From Paenibacillus sp. FSL R5-0766 (GTDB taxonomy: Bacteria > Bacillota > Bacilli > Paenibacillales > Paenibacillaceae), in contig NZ_CP150227.1 in the NCBI RefSeq assembly GCF_037971845.1, positions 434,001 through 498,000 of the forward strand: a DNA stretch of 64,000 bases, given 5' to 3'. Position numbers and translations under genes: made by a program. Every line of letters starts with the position of its first letter. Positions within the stretch are counted from its first letter, which is position 1. The notes below the pieces were generated by a model, which was not told the origin of the DNA, made no database searches, and saw nothing but the letters and a program-made list of their open reading frames with translations. Below are positions 1 to 8,969 of the stretch, in pieces.

Positions 1-110
1 CTTTTCGATAAATTTATTAATTTCTCGCGAGAGAAAGGTCCAAGAGATACTTAGGGTAAAATGGATAATATGTCCATAACGCACTTTAACGGTAAAGGAT
101 TCGCGTATTC

Positions 111-139
111 TCGAATACGATATGTAGACATGTTATAAT
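111..139 (+). promoter_or_regulatory. Probable promoter of the spo0E-like gene
   Basis: There is a perfect TATAAT at 134-139 preceded by TG one base upstream (extended -10). A -35-like TCGAAT sits at 111-116 with a 17-base spacer. It would give a leader of about 165 bases before the GTG start at 307. The inverted repeat CGTATTC/GAATACG overlaps the -35 and could be an operator. This is inferred from consensus match only. Confidence 0.4.
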
Positions 140-306
140 TTTCTTTGCCCACATCTTGTAGAAAAGAAGAGACGTCAACTCTCTATGCAAATTGCTTGAT
201 GTTGAAAGTATCTCTATGTAAATAAATATTTTATTCTGCAAAGGAATATAATATGAATTTTTTGGCAATGTATCCTAAAATGTTATACAAAGAGGGGGTG
301 CATGCT

Positions 307-495
307 GTGAGTGAACCGGTACAGATCACAGATAAAATCGAACGGAACAGGCAAGAGTTGAGTCGTTTGGCGGAGAATCATGGCATGCAGGACAACAAAG
401 TCCTCCGACAGTCCATGGTACTGGACGAGCTTATTAATGAATATAATCGATTCAAATATAAAAGCCATCTCAGGAACAGACAACCGATTGCATAA
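307..495 (+). CDS. Spo0E family aspartyl-phosphate phosphatase
   Basis: This 62-residue protein has the two-helix Spo0E-like layout. A first helix carries I..NR..L..L....G, and a second carries the hallmark S..LD.LI.EYN.F. Family members dephosphorylate Spo0A~P or related response regulators in the cytoplasm and so restrain sporulation. The GTG at 307 is chosen because an AGAGGGGG ribosome site lies about nine bases upstream. The ATG at 253 would add 18 residues unlike the family and has no good ribosome site. The reading frame ends inside the first arm of a terminator. It is monocistronic. Family assignment is secure, but the exact target phosphoprotein cannot be told from sequence. Confidence 0.85.
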   Translation: MSEPVQITDKIERNRQELSRLAENHGMQDNKVLRQSMVLDELINEYNRFKYKSHLRNRQPIA

Positions 496-511
496 TGCAG
501 TCGGTTTTTTT
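482..511 (+). terminator. Terminator of spo0E-like gene
   Basis: An eleven-base imperfect stem, AACCGATTGCA pairing with TGCAGTCGGTT, has a three-base loop and is followed by seven T. The stem's left arm is the last codons of the gene. Confidence 0.75.
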
Positions 512-541
512 GTCTAATTAGTGTTCTATAGAAATAGCGTA

Positions 542-571
542 GTCGACTGTAGCGATACAGTCGGCTTTTTT
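542..571 (+). terminator. Second intrinsic terminator
   Basis: The stem GTCGACTGTA pairs with TACAGTCGGC around a GCGA loop, followed by six T. It lies about 30 bases after the first terminator, so transcription of the spo0E-like gene is doubly insulated from the sensor kinase gene that follows. Confidence 0.7.
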
Positions 572-736
572 GCGTTCACCCTGAAACCTATGCGGATAAC
601 TTGAAATTCCGTACCAATTCCAGGATTGGCAGGATAGCGGATGATCATTAAAACTGGATATGATGACCCCAGTTATATCCAGATTGATCTGTGAAGGGGC
701 TCATACAATGATCGGGAGAGGGAGGGATGAACGGAA

Positions 737-2560
737 ATGATAGACAAGGTACGCATTTTTTTTGGAAAAAATGTAAACCTGCGCACCAAGTTGCTCCTGT
801 TGTTCCTGGCGCTGACGTTGCTGCCGCTAAGTTTGCAGGGATTGATGAACTACAAGCATTTCTCGAAGACGATGGATCGCAAGACCGAGCAGTTCACCAT
901 TGAACTGGTTCGCCAGATTAACGCCAATCTGAATCGGCTGCTGAAGGACTATGAGCGGTTGTCGCTCTTGCCGCTTTACGATCAGATGGTGCTTGGCATT
1001 CTGGGCAAATACAACGCTTCAATGGGGTCGGGAACATGGGCGAGGTCTGAGGATTATCTGAAAATGAATCTTTACACATCGGGTCAAGCTTATGACCGGC
1101 CCGAGATTCGGGGAATTCATCTGATCAGCAACAGCGGTATTTTGTTCTCCAATCTCGATTCACTGGCGGTCAAGCCGGTATGGGACAGCAGGCAGGATGA
1201 TTGGTTTGCAGAGCTTGAAGATTCGGAAGGGACATGGCGCCTGCTTCCTCCGCATCATCCCAGCTATTACACGGGTGGTCAGCAAGAATCGTATATATCG
1301 GTGGGCAGAGTGCTTCGAGATCCGGGTACGCTCCAGCGACTGGGTTACATTCTGATTGATATCCGGCTGGAGGCCTTCGGTCAACTGTTATCCAATCTGA
1401 ATTATGAGCAAGATGCAAGCCTGATGATTGTAGACAGCAAACAGCGTCTGCTGTTCGAACGGACCTCAACCGGAGGAATGTCTGCGTACGACCAGTTGCT
1501 AATGCAGGGACAGCTTCAAAGCTATGCAGGAAACCAAAAAGTTGTTCTGGATGGGCAGCCCTATCTCTATGTACAACACCATTCCAGCTATTCTGGGCTT
1601 TCGGTGATCAGTCTTACACCTATTGCTGTGATTCAAAAGGAGTCGGGTGAGATGCTCACCTTTACAATATGGTTCGCAGTGTTATGTATGGCGGGTATAG
1701 CGATTCTGGCGGTTCTGTTATCCTATCGTATTACCCGGCCGCTGATTCGACTGAAGCACCACATGATTCGGGTGGAGCAGGGAGATTTTAGCCAGCGTGT
1801 ATCACACTTCAGCAGTGATGAATTCGGACAGATTAGCCGGGGCTTTAACCGAATGATGGAAGAGATTCATCGACTGTTCAATGAGGTGTTTCTGCTGGGC
1901 ATTCAAGAGCGGGAGGCAGAGTTGTCAGCGTTACAAAGCCAGATGAATCCCCATTTTATATACAACACGCTGGAGTCCATTAACATGATGGCCATTCGCC
2001 AGAAGCATGCTGAGGTGTCGGACATGGTGACGGCGCTTGGCAAGCTGCTGCGCTATACGATTGATAAGGTGGACCGGATGGTTCCACTTGGAGAAGAACT
2101 TGCTTTTGTACAATCCTATGTACGCATTCAGCAGGTACGTTACGACGGCAAGTTAGAGATTATCTATGACATCGAAGAAGCAATAACGGAGTATTTGATT
2201 CCCAAGCTGGTACTGCAACCGCTGGTGGAGAATGCAGTCTACCACGGCATTGAAGGGCAGGAAAATGGAGGAGTAATCTGGGTATCTGCCTTGAAATTCG
2301 ACCATGAGCTGCTGATTAGTGTGCGAGACAACGGTAAGGGTATGGCTCAGATAAAGATTGACGAGTTAAATGAGTCCATATCAAAACAGCCTTCCAATGA
2401 GGCATTACGTTGCCATGCCGGGGACAGTCTGGGGCTTAACAATATCGCCCAGAGGATTCGCCTCATGTATGGAGAAGGCGGCAGCCTAAGCATTGATGGA
2501 AGTCCCGGGCAGGGCCTGGTGGTCACGATATCCATTCAACTTCTACCGAAAGGGGATTGA
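737..2560 (+). CDS. YesM-type membrane sensor histidine kinase
   Basis: A 607-aa kinase with a TM helix near residues 18-36, a long extracytoplasmic sensor region (about 40-300, dCache-like), a second TM near 305-330, a HAMP linker (about 330-385), a His_kinase (PF06580) segment with the phospho-accepting H406 in MNPHFIYN, and an HATPase domain with DNGKGM and LGL.NI..R motifs. Such kinases sense extracellular sugars or binding-protein complexes and phosphorylate an AraC-type partner. The start at 737 follows GGAGGG at 721. It overlaps or abuts the next gene, which encodes that partner, and both precede a CUT1 sugar transporter, so control of that transporter is the likely job. The ligand is unknown. 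Confidence 0.9.
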   Translation: MIDKVRIFFGKNVNLRTKLLLLFLALTLLPLSLQGLMNYKHFSKTMDRKTEQFTIELVRQINANLNRLLKDYERLSLLPLYDQMVLGILGKYNASMGSGTWARSEDYLKMNLYTSGQAYDRPEIRGIHLISNSGILFSNLDSLAVKPVWDSRQDDWFAELEDSEGTWRLLPPHHPSYYTGGQQESYISVGRVLRDPGTLQRLGYILIDIRLEAFGQLLSNLNYEQDASLMIVDSKQRLLFERTSTGGMSAYDQLLMQGQLQSYAGNQKVVLDGQPYLYVQHHSSYSGLSVISLTPIAVIQKESGEMLTFTIWFAVLCMAGIAILAVLLSYRITRPLIRLKHHMIRVEQGDFSQRVSHFSSDEFGQISRGFNRMMEEIHRLFNEVFLLGIQEREAELSALQSQMNPHFIYNTLESINMMAIRQKHAEVSDMVTALGKLLRYTIDKVDRMVPLGEELAFVQSYVRIQQVRYDGKLEIIYDIEEAITEYLIPKLVLQPLVENAVYHGIEGQENGGVIWVSALKFDHELLISVRDNGKGMAQIKIDELNESISKQPSNEALRCHAGDSLGLNNIAQRIRLMYGEGGSLSIDGSPGQGLVVTISIQLLPKGD

Positions 2561-2565
2561 AGCGC

Positions 2566-3333
2566 ATGTATAAAGTATTGCTTGTAGAGGATGAGACGGT
2601 CATCCGTCAGGGACTGAGGGAGCTGATCGTACAAGTGTCTTCTCAGTTTCAGGTAACGGGCGAAGCGTCGAGCGGTACCGAGGCACTCGATTTTCTGAGA
2701 TGTGAGGTGCCGGACGTGTTAATCACGGATATCCGCATGCGTGAAATGGACGGACTAACTTTGGTAAGCAAAGCAAGAGACATGTACCCTGAATTGTTAA
2801 TACTCATCATTAGCGGCTACGGCGAATTTGAATATGCACGCAGAGCAATGGAGTTTGGGGTGTTGAACTACCTGTTGAAGCCAATCGATCGTTATGAACT
2901 GGCATTATGCATACAAAAGATTCAGTTGCTGCTGGATCGCAGATACGGTATTTCAACCCTTTCTATCCCGGAGCCATCTGGGAGAGCAGAACACGCTGGT
3001 GGAGATACACGGAAGATTATTCGAGATGTGAAGGAGCACATCAAGCAACATCCTGATGGAGATCTGCGACTTCAGACGATAGCAGACCTCGTTAACTTGA
3101 ACCCTACTTATTTAAGCCAGTTGTTCAAGAACGAAATAGGCATCAATTATTCCGAATACATCACGGAGGCACGTATGGAGCGGGCCAAGTGGTTGCTGAT
3201 CAACACGGGTCTCAAAATCTATGATGTGGCACGGTTATCCGGGCATCAGAGCCCGAAACACTTCATGCTGGTGTTCAAGCAGCAGGTGGGATGGACCGCA
3301 GGAGAATATCGAGACCGATTCAGTATCTCTTGA
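2566..3333 (+). CDS. AraC-type response regulator (YesN-like)
   Basis: A 255-aa regulator with an N-terminal receiver domain (acidic ED near residues 9-10, phospho-acceptor D55 in ITDIRM, conserved K near 105 in YLLKP) and a C-terminal AraC double helix-turn-helix (about 155-255). ATG 2566 is preferred over the TTG at 2557: AAAGGGG at 2549-2555 is ten bases from the ATG but only one from the TTG, and the protein then begins MYKVLLVEDE as usual for the family. It is the partner of the upstream YesM-type kinase, and the likely target is the adjacent binding-protein and permease genes. Confidence 0.9.
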   Translation: MYKVLLVEDETVIRQGLRELIVQVSSQFQVTGEASSGTEALDFLRCEVPDVLITDIRMREMDGLTLVSKARDMYPELLILIISGYGEFEYARRAMEFGVLNYLLKPIDRYELALCIQKIQLLLDRRYGISTLSIPEPSGRAEHAGGDTRKIIRDVKEHIKQHPDGDLRLQTIADLVNLNPTYLSQLFKNEIGINYSEYITEARMERAKWLLINTGLKIYDVARLSGHQSPKHFMLVFKQQVGWTAGEYRDRFSIS

Positions 3334-3436
3334 AAAACCATACCATTTCTGTAGTTGACGTGATTTAAGGGGGAACGATGCTTTCGTTATACTTTGGTTG
3401 CACCTGTATACCACGATGTCCATAAGGGGGATTTCC

Positions 3437-4732
3437 ATGAAAAAAGCAGGACTGATTCTGATGCTTGTACTTATGATGATGGCTTCAATCGCGTGCACAA
3501 ACTCCAATTCCGGCAGTGAATCTGGCAGTTCAAGCGGAGAGAATGGGGAGGTCGAGCTGAAGTTCATGATGTGGGGCAATCAGGCGCATATGGATGTATA
3601 CAACAAGCTGATCGCTGACTTCACGAAGGAAAATCCAGGCATCAAAGTAACAATGGAATCCGTACCTTTCGCAGAATACCAGCAAAAAATTTCGGTGCTT
3701 GCCGCCGGAGGCTCTCTTCCCGATCTCGCCTGGGTATCGGAGCGAATGGTGCCACAATTCAAGTCCAACCACATTCTGGCCGATGTATCCGAGTTCAAGG
3801 ATGATGCACAGTTTAAGCTGGATGATTATATTCCAAGTACATTGGATTTGTTCCGTGATGGCGACCAACTACTGGGGCTACCTTTTTCTACACCTCCGGT
3901 GGTCATGTTTTACAATAAAACGCTGTTTGACCAAGCCGGTCTGACTGATCCAAACTCACTTGCCACCCAAGGAAAATGGACATGGGAACAGTTCGAAGAG
4001 TCCGCCAAAGCCATTACCAGCAAGGATGTGACCAACCGAGTCTATGGTGCCAACTTTTTTCGCGACTGGAAGACCTGGGCGGTGCTATCCTCCTACTCCT
4101 GGTCGAATGGAAGCGGTCCATTCGACGAAGGCATGACAACGTTCACCTGGAACGATGCCTATGGTGTACAGACCTTTGAATTGCTGGAACGCATGATGTT
4201 CACCGATGAATCACACCCGAAGGCGGGCGAACAGGTCAGCTTTGATGCGGGTAATGTGGGCATGTTCTTTGATAATTACAGCTATGTTTCCAAAGCAAGG
4301 GAGATTACGGATTTTGAATGGAGCATCGCTCCTATGCCTTCCGGTTCTCAAGGCAGTGTGCCGATGCTGGGGCAGGCCGGATATGCCATGTTCAACGACA
4401 GCAAACATCCAGAGGAAACGAAGAAGCTGTTGAAGTATTTTGCCAGTGAGCAGGGGATTCAGGCGACAGCCACCTACTTTGTGCCTCCGCGTACCTCTGT
4501 TCTGAACTCAGATGCATTCATTCTTCAGCCGAATAATCCGAGCAAAGAGCATATCGTGCAGGCGGTCATTGATGAAATGCCAAAAGCGCGCTTAATCCCC
4601 GGTCATATCCGTTGGCAGGATATCGACAATGCGGTATTGCAGGGATTTGACCGACTGTTTGCAAAGACAGCGACAGCTGAGGATAACCTGAAACAAATGC
4701 AGGAAGAGATCCAAAGTGTGTTACAACCCTAA
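3437..4732 (+). CDS. Sugar ABC transporter solute-binding lipoprotein
   Basis: A 431-aa extracellular lipoprotein of the family 1 (MalE/UgpB-like) solute-binding type. A lipoprotein signal peptide ends in the lipobox SIAC with C20 as the lipidated residue, followed by a low-complexity Ser/Gly/Asn linker. The body starts ELKFMMWGN and carries typical family segments such as N.GI.V..E.VPF..Y. ATG 3437 has AAGGGGG six bases upstream; an in-frame ATG at 3398 lacks one. It should deliver an oligosaccharide or sugar to the permeases at 5750 and 6648. No ATPase gene is nearby, so a shared MsmX-type ATPase is expected. The substrate cannot be told. Confidence 0.9.
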   Translation: MKKAGLILMLVLMMMASIACTNSNSGSESGSSSGENGEVELKFMMWGNQAHMDVYNKLIADFTKENPGIKVTMESVPFAEYQQKISVLAAGGSLPDLAWVSERMVPQFKSNHILADVSEFKDDAQFKLDDYIPSTLDLFRDGDQLLGLPFSTPPVVMFYNKTLFDQAGLTDPNSLATQGKWTWEQFEESAKAITSKDVTNRVYGANFFRDWKTWAVLSSYSWSNGSGPFDEGMTTFTWNDAYGVQTFELLERMMFTDESHPKAGEQVSFDAGNVGMFFDNYSYVSKAREITDFEWSIAPMPSGSQGSVPMLGQAGYAMFNDSKHPEETKKLLKYFASEQGIQATATYFVPPRTSVLNSDAFILQPNNPSKEHIVQAVIDEMPKARLIPGHIRWQDIDNAVLQGFDRLFAKTATAEDNLKQMQEEIQSVLQP

Positions 4733-4762
4733 ATCATTTGATCGAAACCGGAGGTGAGAACA

Positions 4763-5473
4763 ATGGGGAAATTCAAAGAATTACTTGAACAGAAACCGCT
4801 GTCGCTGGTGGTCAGCCTGCCTGAGAATGATATTGCTTTGGCTCGGGCAGCCATGGAAGAGGGCGCTGATGCACTGAAGGTACATTATAATGTCGGTCAT
4901 CGCGCCAGCGGGAATCATTTTGGTCCATTGGACATGTATGCCGAGGTGTTTCGGGCGATCCGCAGTGAGTTTGGTGGTCCGTTTGGGGTCGTACCTTCTG
5001 GCAGTATAGATGGAGCACAAAGGGAGGATGTGGAGGGGCTTTCCGGGCTGGGTTTTGACTTCTATTCCATCTATGCACATCACTTGCCATCCTTCATGTT
5101 GAATGACTTAGGGCTGGACCCAACGTTTGCGATCAATGAGGAATATGATGCTTCCCTCGTAACATCGGCATCTTACTTCGGCTTCACCGCTCTGGAGGCA
5201 TCCATTGTACCTGGAAAAGAATATGGTACACCGCTAAGCTTCGCGGATGTGCTTAAGTATCGCCGTCTGGTTTTGCAGGCCCAGGTACCGGTATTGGTTC
5301 CTTCCCAGCGAAAGCTGGTACCGGAGGATGTTCGGGTGTTGTGCGATACCGGGGTCAAGGCGATCATGCTTGGGGCGGTCGTGACAGGCAACACGGAAGA
5401 ACAGCTGCGAAGGGCTGTGAACGGGTTCCGCAATGCGGTGGACAGTCTGAACCGTTCGGACTATATAAGTTGA
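4763..5473 (+). CDS. Uncharacterised TIM-barrel-like protein in sugar operon
   Basis: A 236-aa soluble protein without signal or TM segments. Alternating strand/helix stretches (SLVVSLP, GADALKVHYNV, GPFGVVPSGSID, FDFYSIYAHHLP, VPVLVPSQRKL, VKAIMLGAVV) resemble a (beta/alpha)8 barrel, with phosphate-site-like glycine segments near the C-terminus as in sugar-phosphate epimerases or aldolases. I do not recognise the family. ATG 4763 is chosen because GGAGGTGAG at 4750-4758 is a ribosome site for it and overlaps the alternative GTG at 4754. The last codons and stop lie inside the end of a palindromic repeat, so the C-terminal DYIS may be repeat-derived. A sugar catabolic enzyme is inferred from context. 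Confidence 0.65.
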   Translation: MGKFKELLEQKPLSLVVSLPENDIALARAAMEEGADALKVHYNVGHRASGNHFGPLDMYAEVFRAIRSEFGGPFGVVPSGSIDGAQREDVEGLSGLGFDFYSIYAHHLPSFMLNDLGLDPTFAINEEYDASLVTSASYFGFTALEASIVPGKEYGTPLSFADVLKYRRLVLQAQVPVLVPSQRKLVPEDVRVLCDTGVKAIMLGAVVTGNTEEQLRRAVNGFRNAVDSLNRSDYIS

Positions 5474-5695
5474 ACTAAAGAATATTTACACTTGCCACTC
5501 CGATGCCAGAACAACCTTCCGATCGCTGTTATCCCCAGATTTTTTTTGAATCCCATATATAAAGGGGAAATCCGGGGATAAGCATATGCTTCCGATGCAG
5601 CTTTCTTCCAGAAAGCTTTTAGGCGACCACTTCGCTTCTTCAGGTTTTTTCTGTCATCTACGTTCTTGTGTAAATGTATAGTTCACCTTATATAG
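5461..5695. repeat. Palindromic repeat family A, copy 1
   Basis: An imperfect palindrome of about 235 bases. Its ends CTATATAAGTTGAAC and GTTCACCTTATATAG are near-perfect inverted repeats. The core has TTATCCCCAGATTTT opposed by AAATCCGGGGATAA, then an AGCTTTC/GAAAGCT hairpin. It shares long stretches, such as CTCCGATG.CAGAACAACC and CTGTTATCCCC, with copies at 24042, 58321 and 61573. It overlaps the last 13 bases of the preceding gene and carries no ORF, so it is a non-autonomous mobile (MITE-like) or structured element. It fills the gap between the TIM-barrel gene and the first permease. Confidence 0.75.
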
Positions 5696-5749
5696 AATCG
5701 TCACAGAGTTCAGCTTCGGAGGAAATTTTATTAAAAGGGGGAGGCCTGA

Positions 5750-6664
5750 TTGACCCATTCACGCAAACGCAAAAGAGGGGGGCCGCTCGCCAGAGAGGCC
5801 CAGATCGCAGGTTGGCTGTTTGTATCGCCGATGGTGCTTGGGTTTACCCTGTTGCTGTTGTTTCCCATGGGTCTCGCGTTATACATGAGCCTGACCGATT
5901 GGCCGCTGCTGGGGGATCATCATTTTATTGGATTGGAGAATTACCGGAATATTATGACAGACGCGATGTTCTGGAAAGTGCTTGCCAATACGATCTATTT
6001 CACAGTGGGGCTGGTGCCGCTTAATATTGTGCTCGCTCTGCTGCTCGCGTTGCTGCTATCCAGAAATCTGCGGGGCATCGGAATTTTCCGAACAGCGATC
6101 TTTGTTCCGGTCATGACCTCGTTGATCGTATGGGCCATCGTGTGGAAGCTGATGTATGCGACAGAGTCTGGATTGATTAATCAGCTTCTGTTGATGCTGG
6201 GCATTAAGGGTCCGGCCTGGCTTTACAATCAGGATCTGGCGATGCCTGCGGTGATTGTGACAAGTGTGCTGAAAAATGTCGGTCTGAATATGGTGCTGTT
6301 CATTGCAGCCATTCAGCAGGTACCGCGTTCACTGTATGAAGCGGCAACATTAGACGGGGCGGGCAAGAGGGGAACCTTCTTTCACGTCACGCTGCCCATG
6401 ATCACGCCAACCGTATTTTTGACTGTAGTCATGACCGTGATTGGTTCACTCAAAGTATTCGGGCAGATCTATGTGATGACACAGGGCGGGCCGAGCAACA
6501 GCACCAAGGTATTGGTTTATTATATCTGGGAAAAAGCATTCAAATTATTTCAGTTTGGCTATGCTTCTGCTCTCGCATATGTACTGTTCTTTATCGTGCT
6601 AATTCTGACGCTGCTGCAATGGCAGCTCCGAAAGAGGTGGGTATTCAATGAAGGCGATGCCTAG
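5750..6664 (+). CDS. Sugar ABC transporter permease (MalF/UgpA type)
   Basis: A 304-aa inner-membrane protein with six predicted TM helices and the permease EAA-loop signature EAATLDGAGKRGTFFHVTLPM. It starts TTG at 5750 after AAAGGGGGAGG. It belongs to the CUT1 (carbohydrate uptake 1) group and pairs with the next permease, which overlaps it by 17 bases. With the lipoprotein at 3437 it forms a sugar importer. The 276-base gap from the TIM-barrel gene is filled by a repeat element, which may reduce or alter co-transcription with the binding protein. Confidence 0.9.
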   Translation: MTHSRKRKRGGPLAREAQIAGWLFVSPMVLGFTLLLLFPMGLALYMSLTDWPLLGDHHFIGLENYRNIMTDAMFWKVLANTIYFTVGLVPLNIVLALLLALLLSRNLRGIGIFRTAIFVPVMTSLIVWAIVWKLMYATESGLINQLLLMLGIKGPAWLYNQDLAMPAVIVTSVLKNVGLNMVLFIAAIQQVPRSLYEAATLDGAGKRGTFFHVTLPMITPTVFLTVVMTVIGSLKVFGQIYVMTQGGPSNSTKVLVYYIWEKAFKLFQFGYASALAYVLFFIVLILTLLQWQLRKRWVFNEGDA

Positions 6665-7502
6665 TCCTTCGGGGCGGAAGATAGGAAGTACTCTGGGGAC
6701 GTATTTGTTGCTGACCCTGATTTCGCTCATTATGATTGTGCCATTTATCTGGATGATATCGACATCATTCAAGGAACCCCAGAGCATATTCACCTATCCA
6801 CCGCAGTGGATACCGGAACCATTCCGATTTCAGAACTACATCGATGTCTTTCGATTGATTCCGTTTCACCGTTTTTATTGGAACAGTATCTACATTTCTG
6901 CGTTGGTTGTGCTGGGAACAGTATTTTTTGCCTCTCTCGCCGGCTATGCATTCGCCAAAATTCCGTTTAAGGGACGTAATGTGGTATTTCTCATCCTGCT
7001 GAGTGCGATGATGATTCCCCATGAGGTGACAGCGATTCCGATGTTTCTGTTCATGCGGCAGCTGGGGTGGATTGATACCCATCTTCCGCTGATATTATTG
7101 CCGATCTTTGGCGCGGGTGGTGTGTTTGGCATCTTTGTGATGCGGCAGTTCTTCATTACGGTGCCAACGGAACTGGAGGAAGCGGCGATGATTGATGGTT
7201 GCAACCGATTCCGGATATATGCGCGAATTATGCTGCCCATTGCCAAGCCGGGTATGGCTACGCTGACGATCTTTACGTTTGTGACGATCTGGAATGAGTT
7301 TTTTGATCCGTTGATATTCATTAACTCGCGTGAGCTGATGACACTGCCATTGGGTTTGTCTTTGTTTACAGATGAAGTAGGTACAGCATGGCAATATCTG
7401 ATGAGTGCCACCGTCATGGCAACCTTGCCACTGTTAATTGTTTTTTTCCTGGCACAACGGCGCTTCATTGAGGGGGTTGCCATGACGGGACTGAAAGAGT
7501 AA
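6648..7502 (+). CDS. Sugar ABC transporter permease (MalG/UgpE type)
   Basis: A 284-aa protein with six predicted TM helices and the EAA loop EEAAMIDGCNRFRIYARIMLP. It has the typical MalG-type N-terminus with one TM near residues 15-35 (LISLIMIVPFIWMISTSFK). The start overlaps the upstream permease, giving translational coupling, and AGAGGTGGG provides the ribosome site. It is the second membrane subunit of the CUT1 importer. Gene order permease-permease-oxidoreductase suggests that the transported compound or its product is then oxidised. Confidence 0.9.
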   Translation: MKAMPSPSGRKIGSTLGTYLLLTLISLIMIVPFIWMISTSFKEPQSIFTYPPQWIPEPFRFQNYIDVFRLIPFHRFYWNSIYISALVVLGTVFFASLAGYAFAKIPFKGRNVVFLILLSAMMIPHEVTAIPMFLFMRQLGWIDTHLPLILLPIFGAGGVFGIFVMRQFFITVPTELEEAAMIDGCNRFRIYARIMLPIAKPGMATLTIFTFVTIWNEFFDPLIFINSRELMTLPLGLSLFTDEVGTAWQYLMSATVMATLPLLIVFFLAQRRFIEGVAMTGLKE

Positions 7503-7542
7503 GCCGTGTAATACGTGCAATAGAACGAAGGAGGGACAACAT

Positions 7543-8898
7543 TTGCGTGAACGGATGAGCATGAAAAAGGAAGAAGCAGATGTCGTTATTGTGGGAGGGG
7601 GCCCTGCGGGTATAGCGGCAGCCATTGCGGCTGGACGACAGGGTATACGAACAGTGTTGGTGGAGCGATATGGATTCGTTGGCGGGATGTCAACTGCTGC
7701 TATGGTTTATCCCTGGATGACTTTCCATACGGAGCGCGGTGAGCAGGTTATTAAAGGTATTGCGCAGGAGATTGTGGATCGATTGCAGGCACGTGGCGGC
7801 TCCCCGGGGCATCTGCGTGATACGGTTGGGTTTGTGCATACCGTCACGCCGTACCATCCAGCCATCTTTCAGGTGATTGCAGCAGAGATGTTGCAGGAGG
7901 TTGGTGTCCGGCTGTTATTGCACAGCTTTGTGGACGAGGTGGTCGTTGTAGAGGATCGGGTGGAAGCGGTGCGAGTGACCAACAAATCTGGAAGAATGGA
8001 ATTCCAGGCGAATGTATTTGTGGATTCAAGCGGGGATGCGGACCTGGCTTATCTTGCGGGTGCTTCTGTGGCAAAAGGACGAGACGGGGATCATCAGTCA
8101 CAGCCGATGACCATGAAATTCCGCATGCGTGGTGTCGATCTTGGACGAGTGAAACAATACATGCTGGAGCACCCGGAGGATTTCTATGTGAAAACTCCTT
8201 TTGCTGAACTGGACAGCATTCCGTTAACCGGGGTGAGTGGTTTCTATTCCCAGTGGAAAAAAGCAGGTGTGCCGATTAATCGCGATCAGGTGTTGTTTTT
8301 TACCGGACCGGCAGAGGATGAAGTGCTGATTAATTGTACCCGAGTGCAGGGGCTCGATGCGACAGATGCCGAGGATCTGACCTCTGCGGAACAGGAAGGC
8401 CGGAAGCAGGTGCTGATGATTGCTGAGTTTTTGCAGCGTGATGTGCCTGGATTCGAACGGGCTTCGATCTCGGCGGTAGCGCCGCAGATTGGTATCCGTG
8501 AATCCAGGCGGATTATAGGTCATTACGCTTTGACCCAGGTGGATGTGGTTGCAGGACGGAAATTTGACGATGTAATTGCCAGAAGTGGTTATCCGATTGA
8601 TATTCATGACCCTTCGGGTCAAGGCGTTGTGGCTGCCTTTATAGAAGGAGATGGGGCGTACGATATTCCGTATCGCTGTCTGATCTCTCGCAATATCCGC
8701 AATCTGCTGGCGGCAGGACGCTGCATCTCCACCACACATGAGGCGCATGCAACGACAAGGTTGACTCCAAGCTGTATGGCTACCGGGGAGGCGGCAGGGA
8801 CAGCGGCTGCACTAACAGTGAAGATGATGCTGGACCCGGTGGAACTGCCGATCGCGCTGTTACAGGCGGAATTACGTCACAACGGAGCGGCGATCTAG
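7543..8898 (+). CDS. FAD-dependent oxidoreductase
   Basis: A 451-aa flavoprotein. The Rossmann dinucleotide motif GGGPAGIAAAIAAGRQG lies near residues 17-34 after VVIVG, with the acidic VER end of beta-2. A second flavin segment, VDSSGDADLAYLAG, is in the middle, and a C-terminal FAD motif reads NLLAAGRCIS. This layout matches the FAD_oxidored (PF12831) group, often found beside polysaccharide or sugar transporters. It starts TTG just after GGAGGG; internal ATGs four and six codons on are possible. The substrate is unknown, and a sugar or sugar acid imported by the upstream transporter is plausible. It is the last gene of the module. Confidence 0.8.
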   Translation: MRERMSMKKEEADVVIVGGGPAGIAAAIAAGRQGIRTVLVERYGFVGGMSTAAMVYPWMTFHTERGEQVIKGIAQEIVDRLQARGGSPGHLRDTVGFVHTVTPYHPAIFQVIAAEMLQEVGVRLLLHSFVDEVVVVEDRVEAVRVTNKSGRMEFQANVFVDSSGDADLAYLAGASVAKGRDGDHQSQPMTMKFRMRGVDLGRVKQYMLEHPEDFYVKTPFAELDSIPLTGVSGFYSQWKKAGVPINRDQVLFFTGPAEDEVLINCTRVQGLDATDAEDLTSAEQEGRKQVLMIAEFLQRDVPGFERASISAVAPQIGIRESRRIIGHYALTQVDVVAGRKFDDVIARSGYPIDIHDPSGQGVVAAFIEGDGAYDIPYRCLISRNIRNLLAAGRCISTTHEAHATTRLTPSCMATGEAAGTAAALTVKMMLDPVELPIALLQAELRHNGAAI

Positions 8899-8969
8899 CG
8901 GATGAGTTGATTGTGGACGAATTGGGCGAATCGGGTGAATCATTAATAGTGGGAGTGGGTGTTTTATCT

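Noticed and set aside
86..268. 60-aa open frame on the minus strand
   Set aside because: No ribosome site, low-complexity AT-rich content, and it overlaps the likely promoter and leader of the spo0E-like gene.
5674..6024. 116-aa open frame overlapping the first sugar permease
   Set aside because: It starts in the repeat element and overlaps the well-supported permease in another frame.
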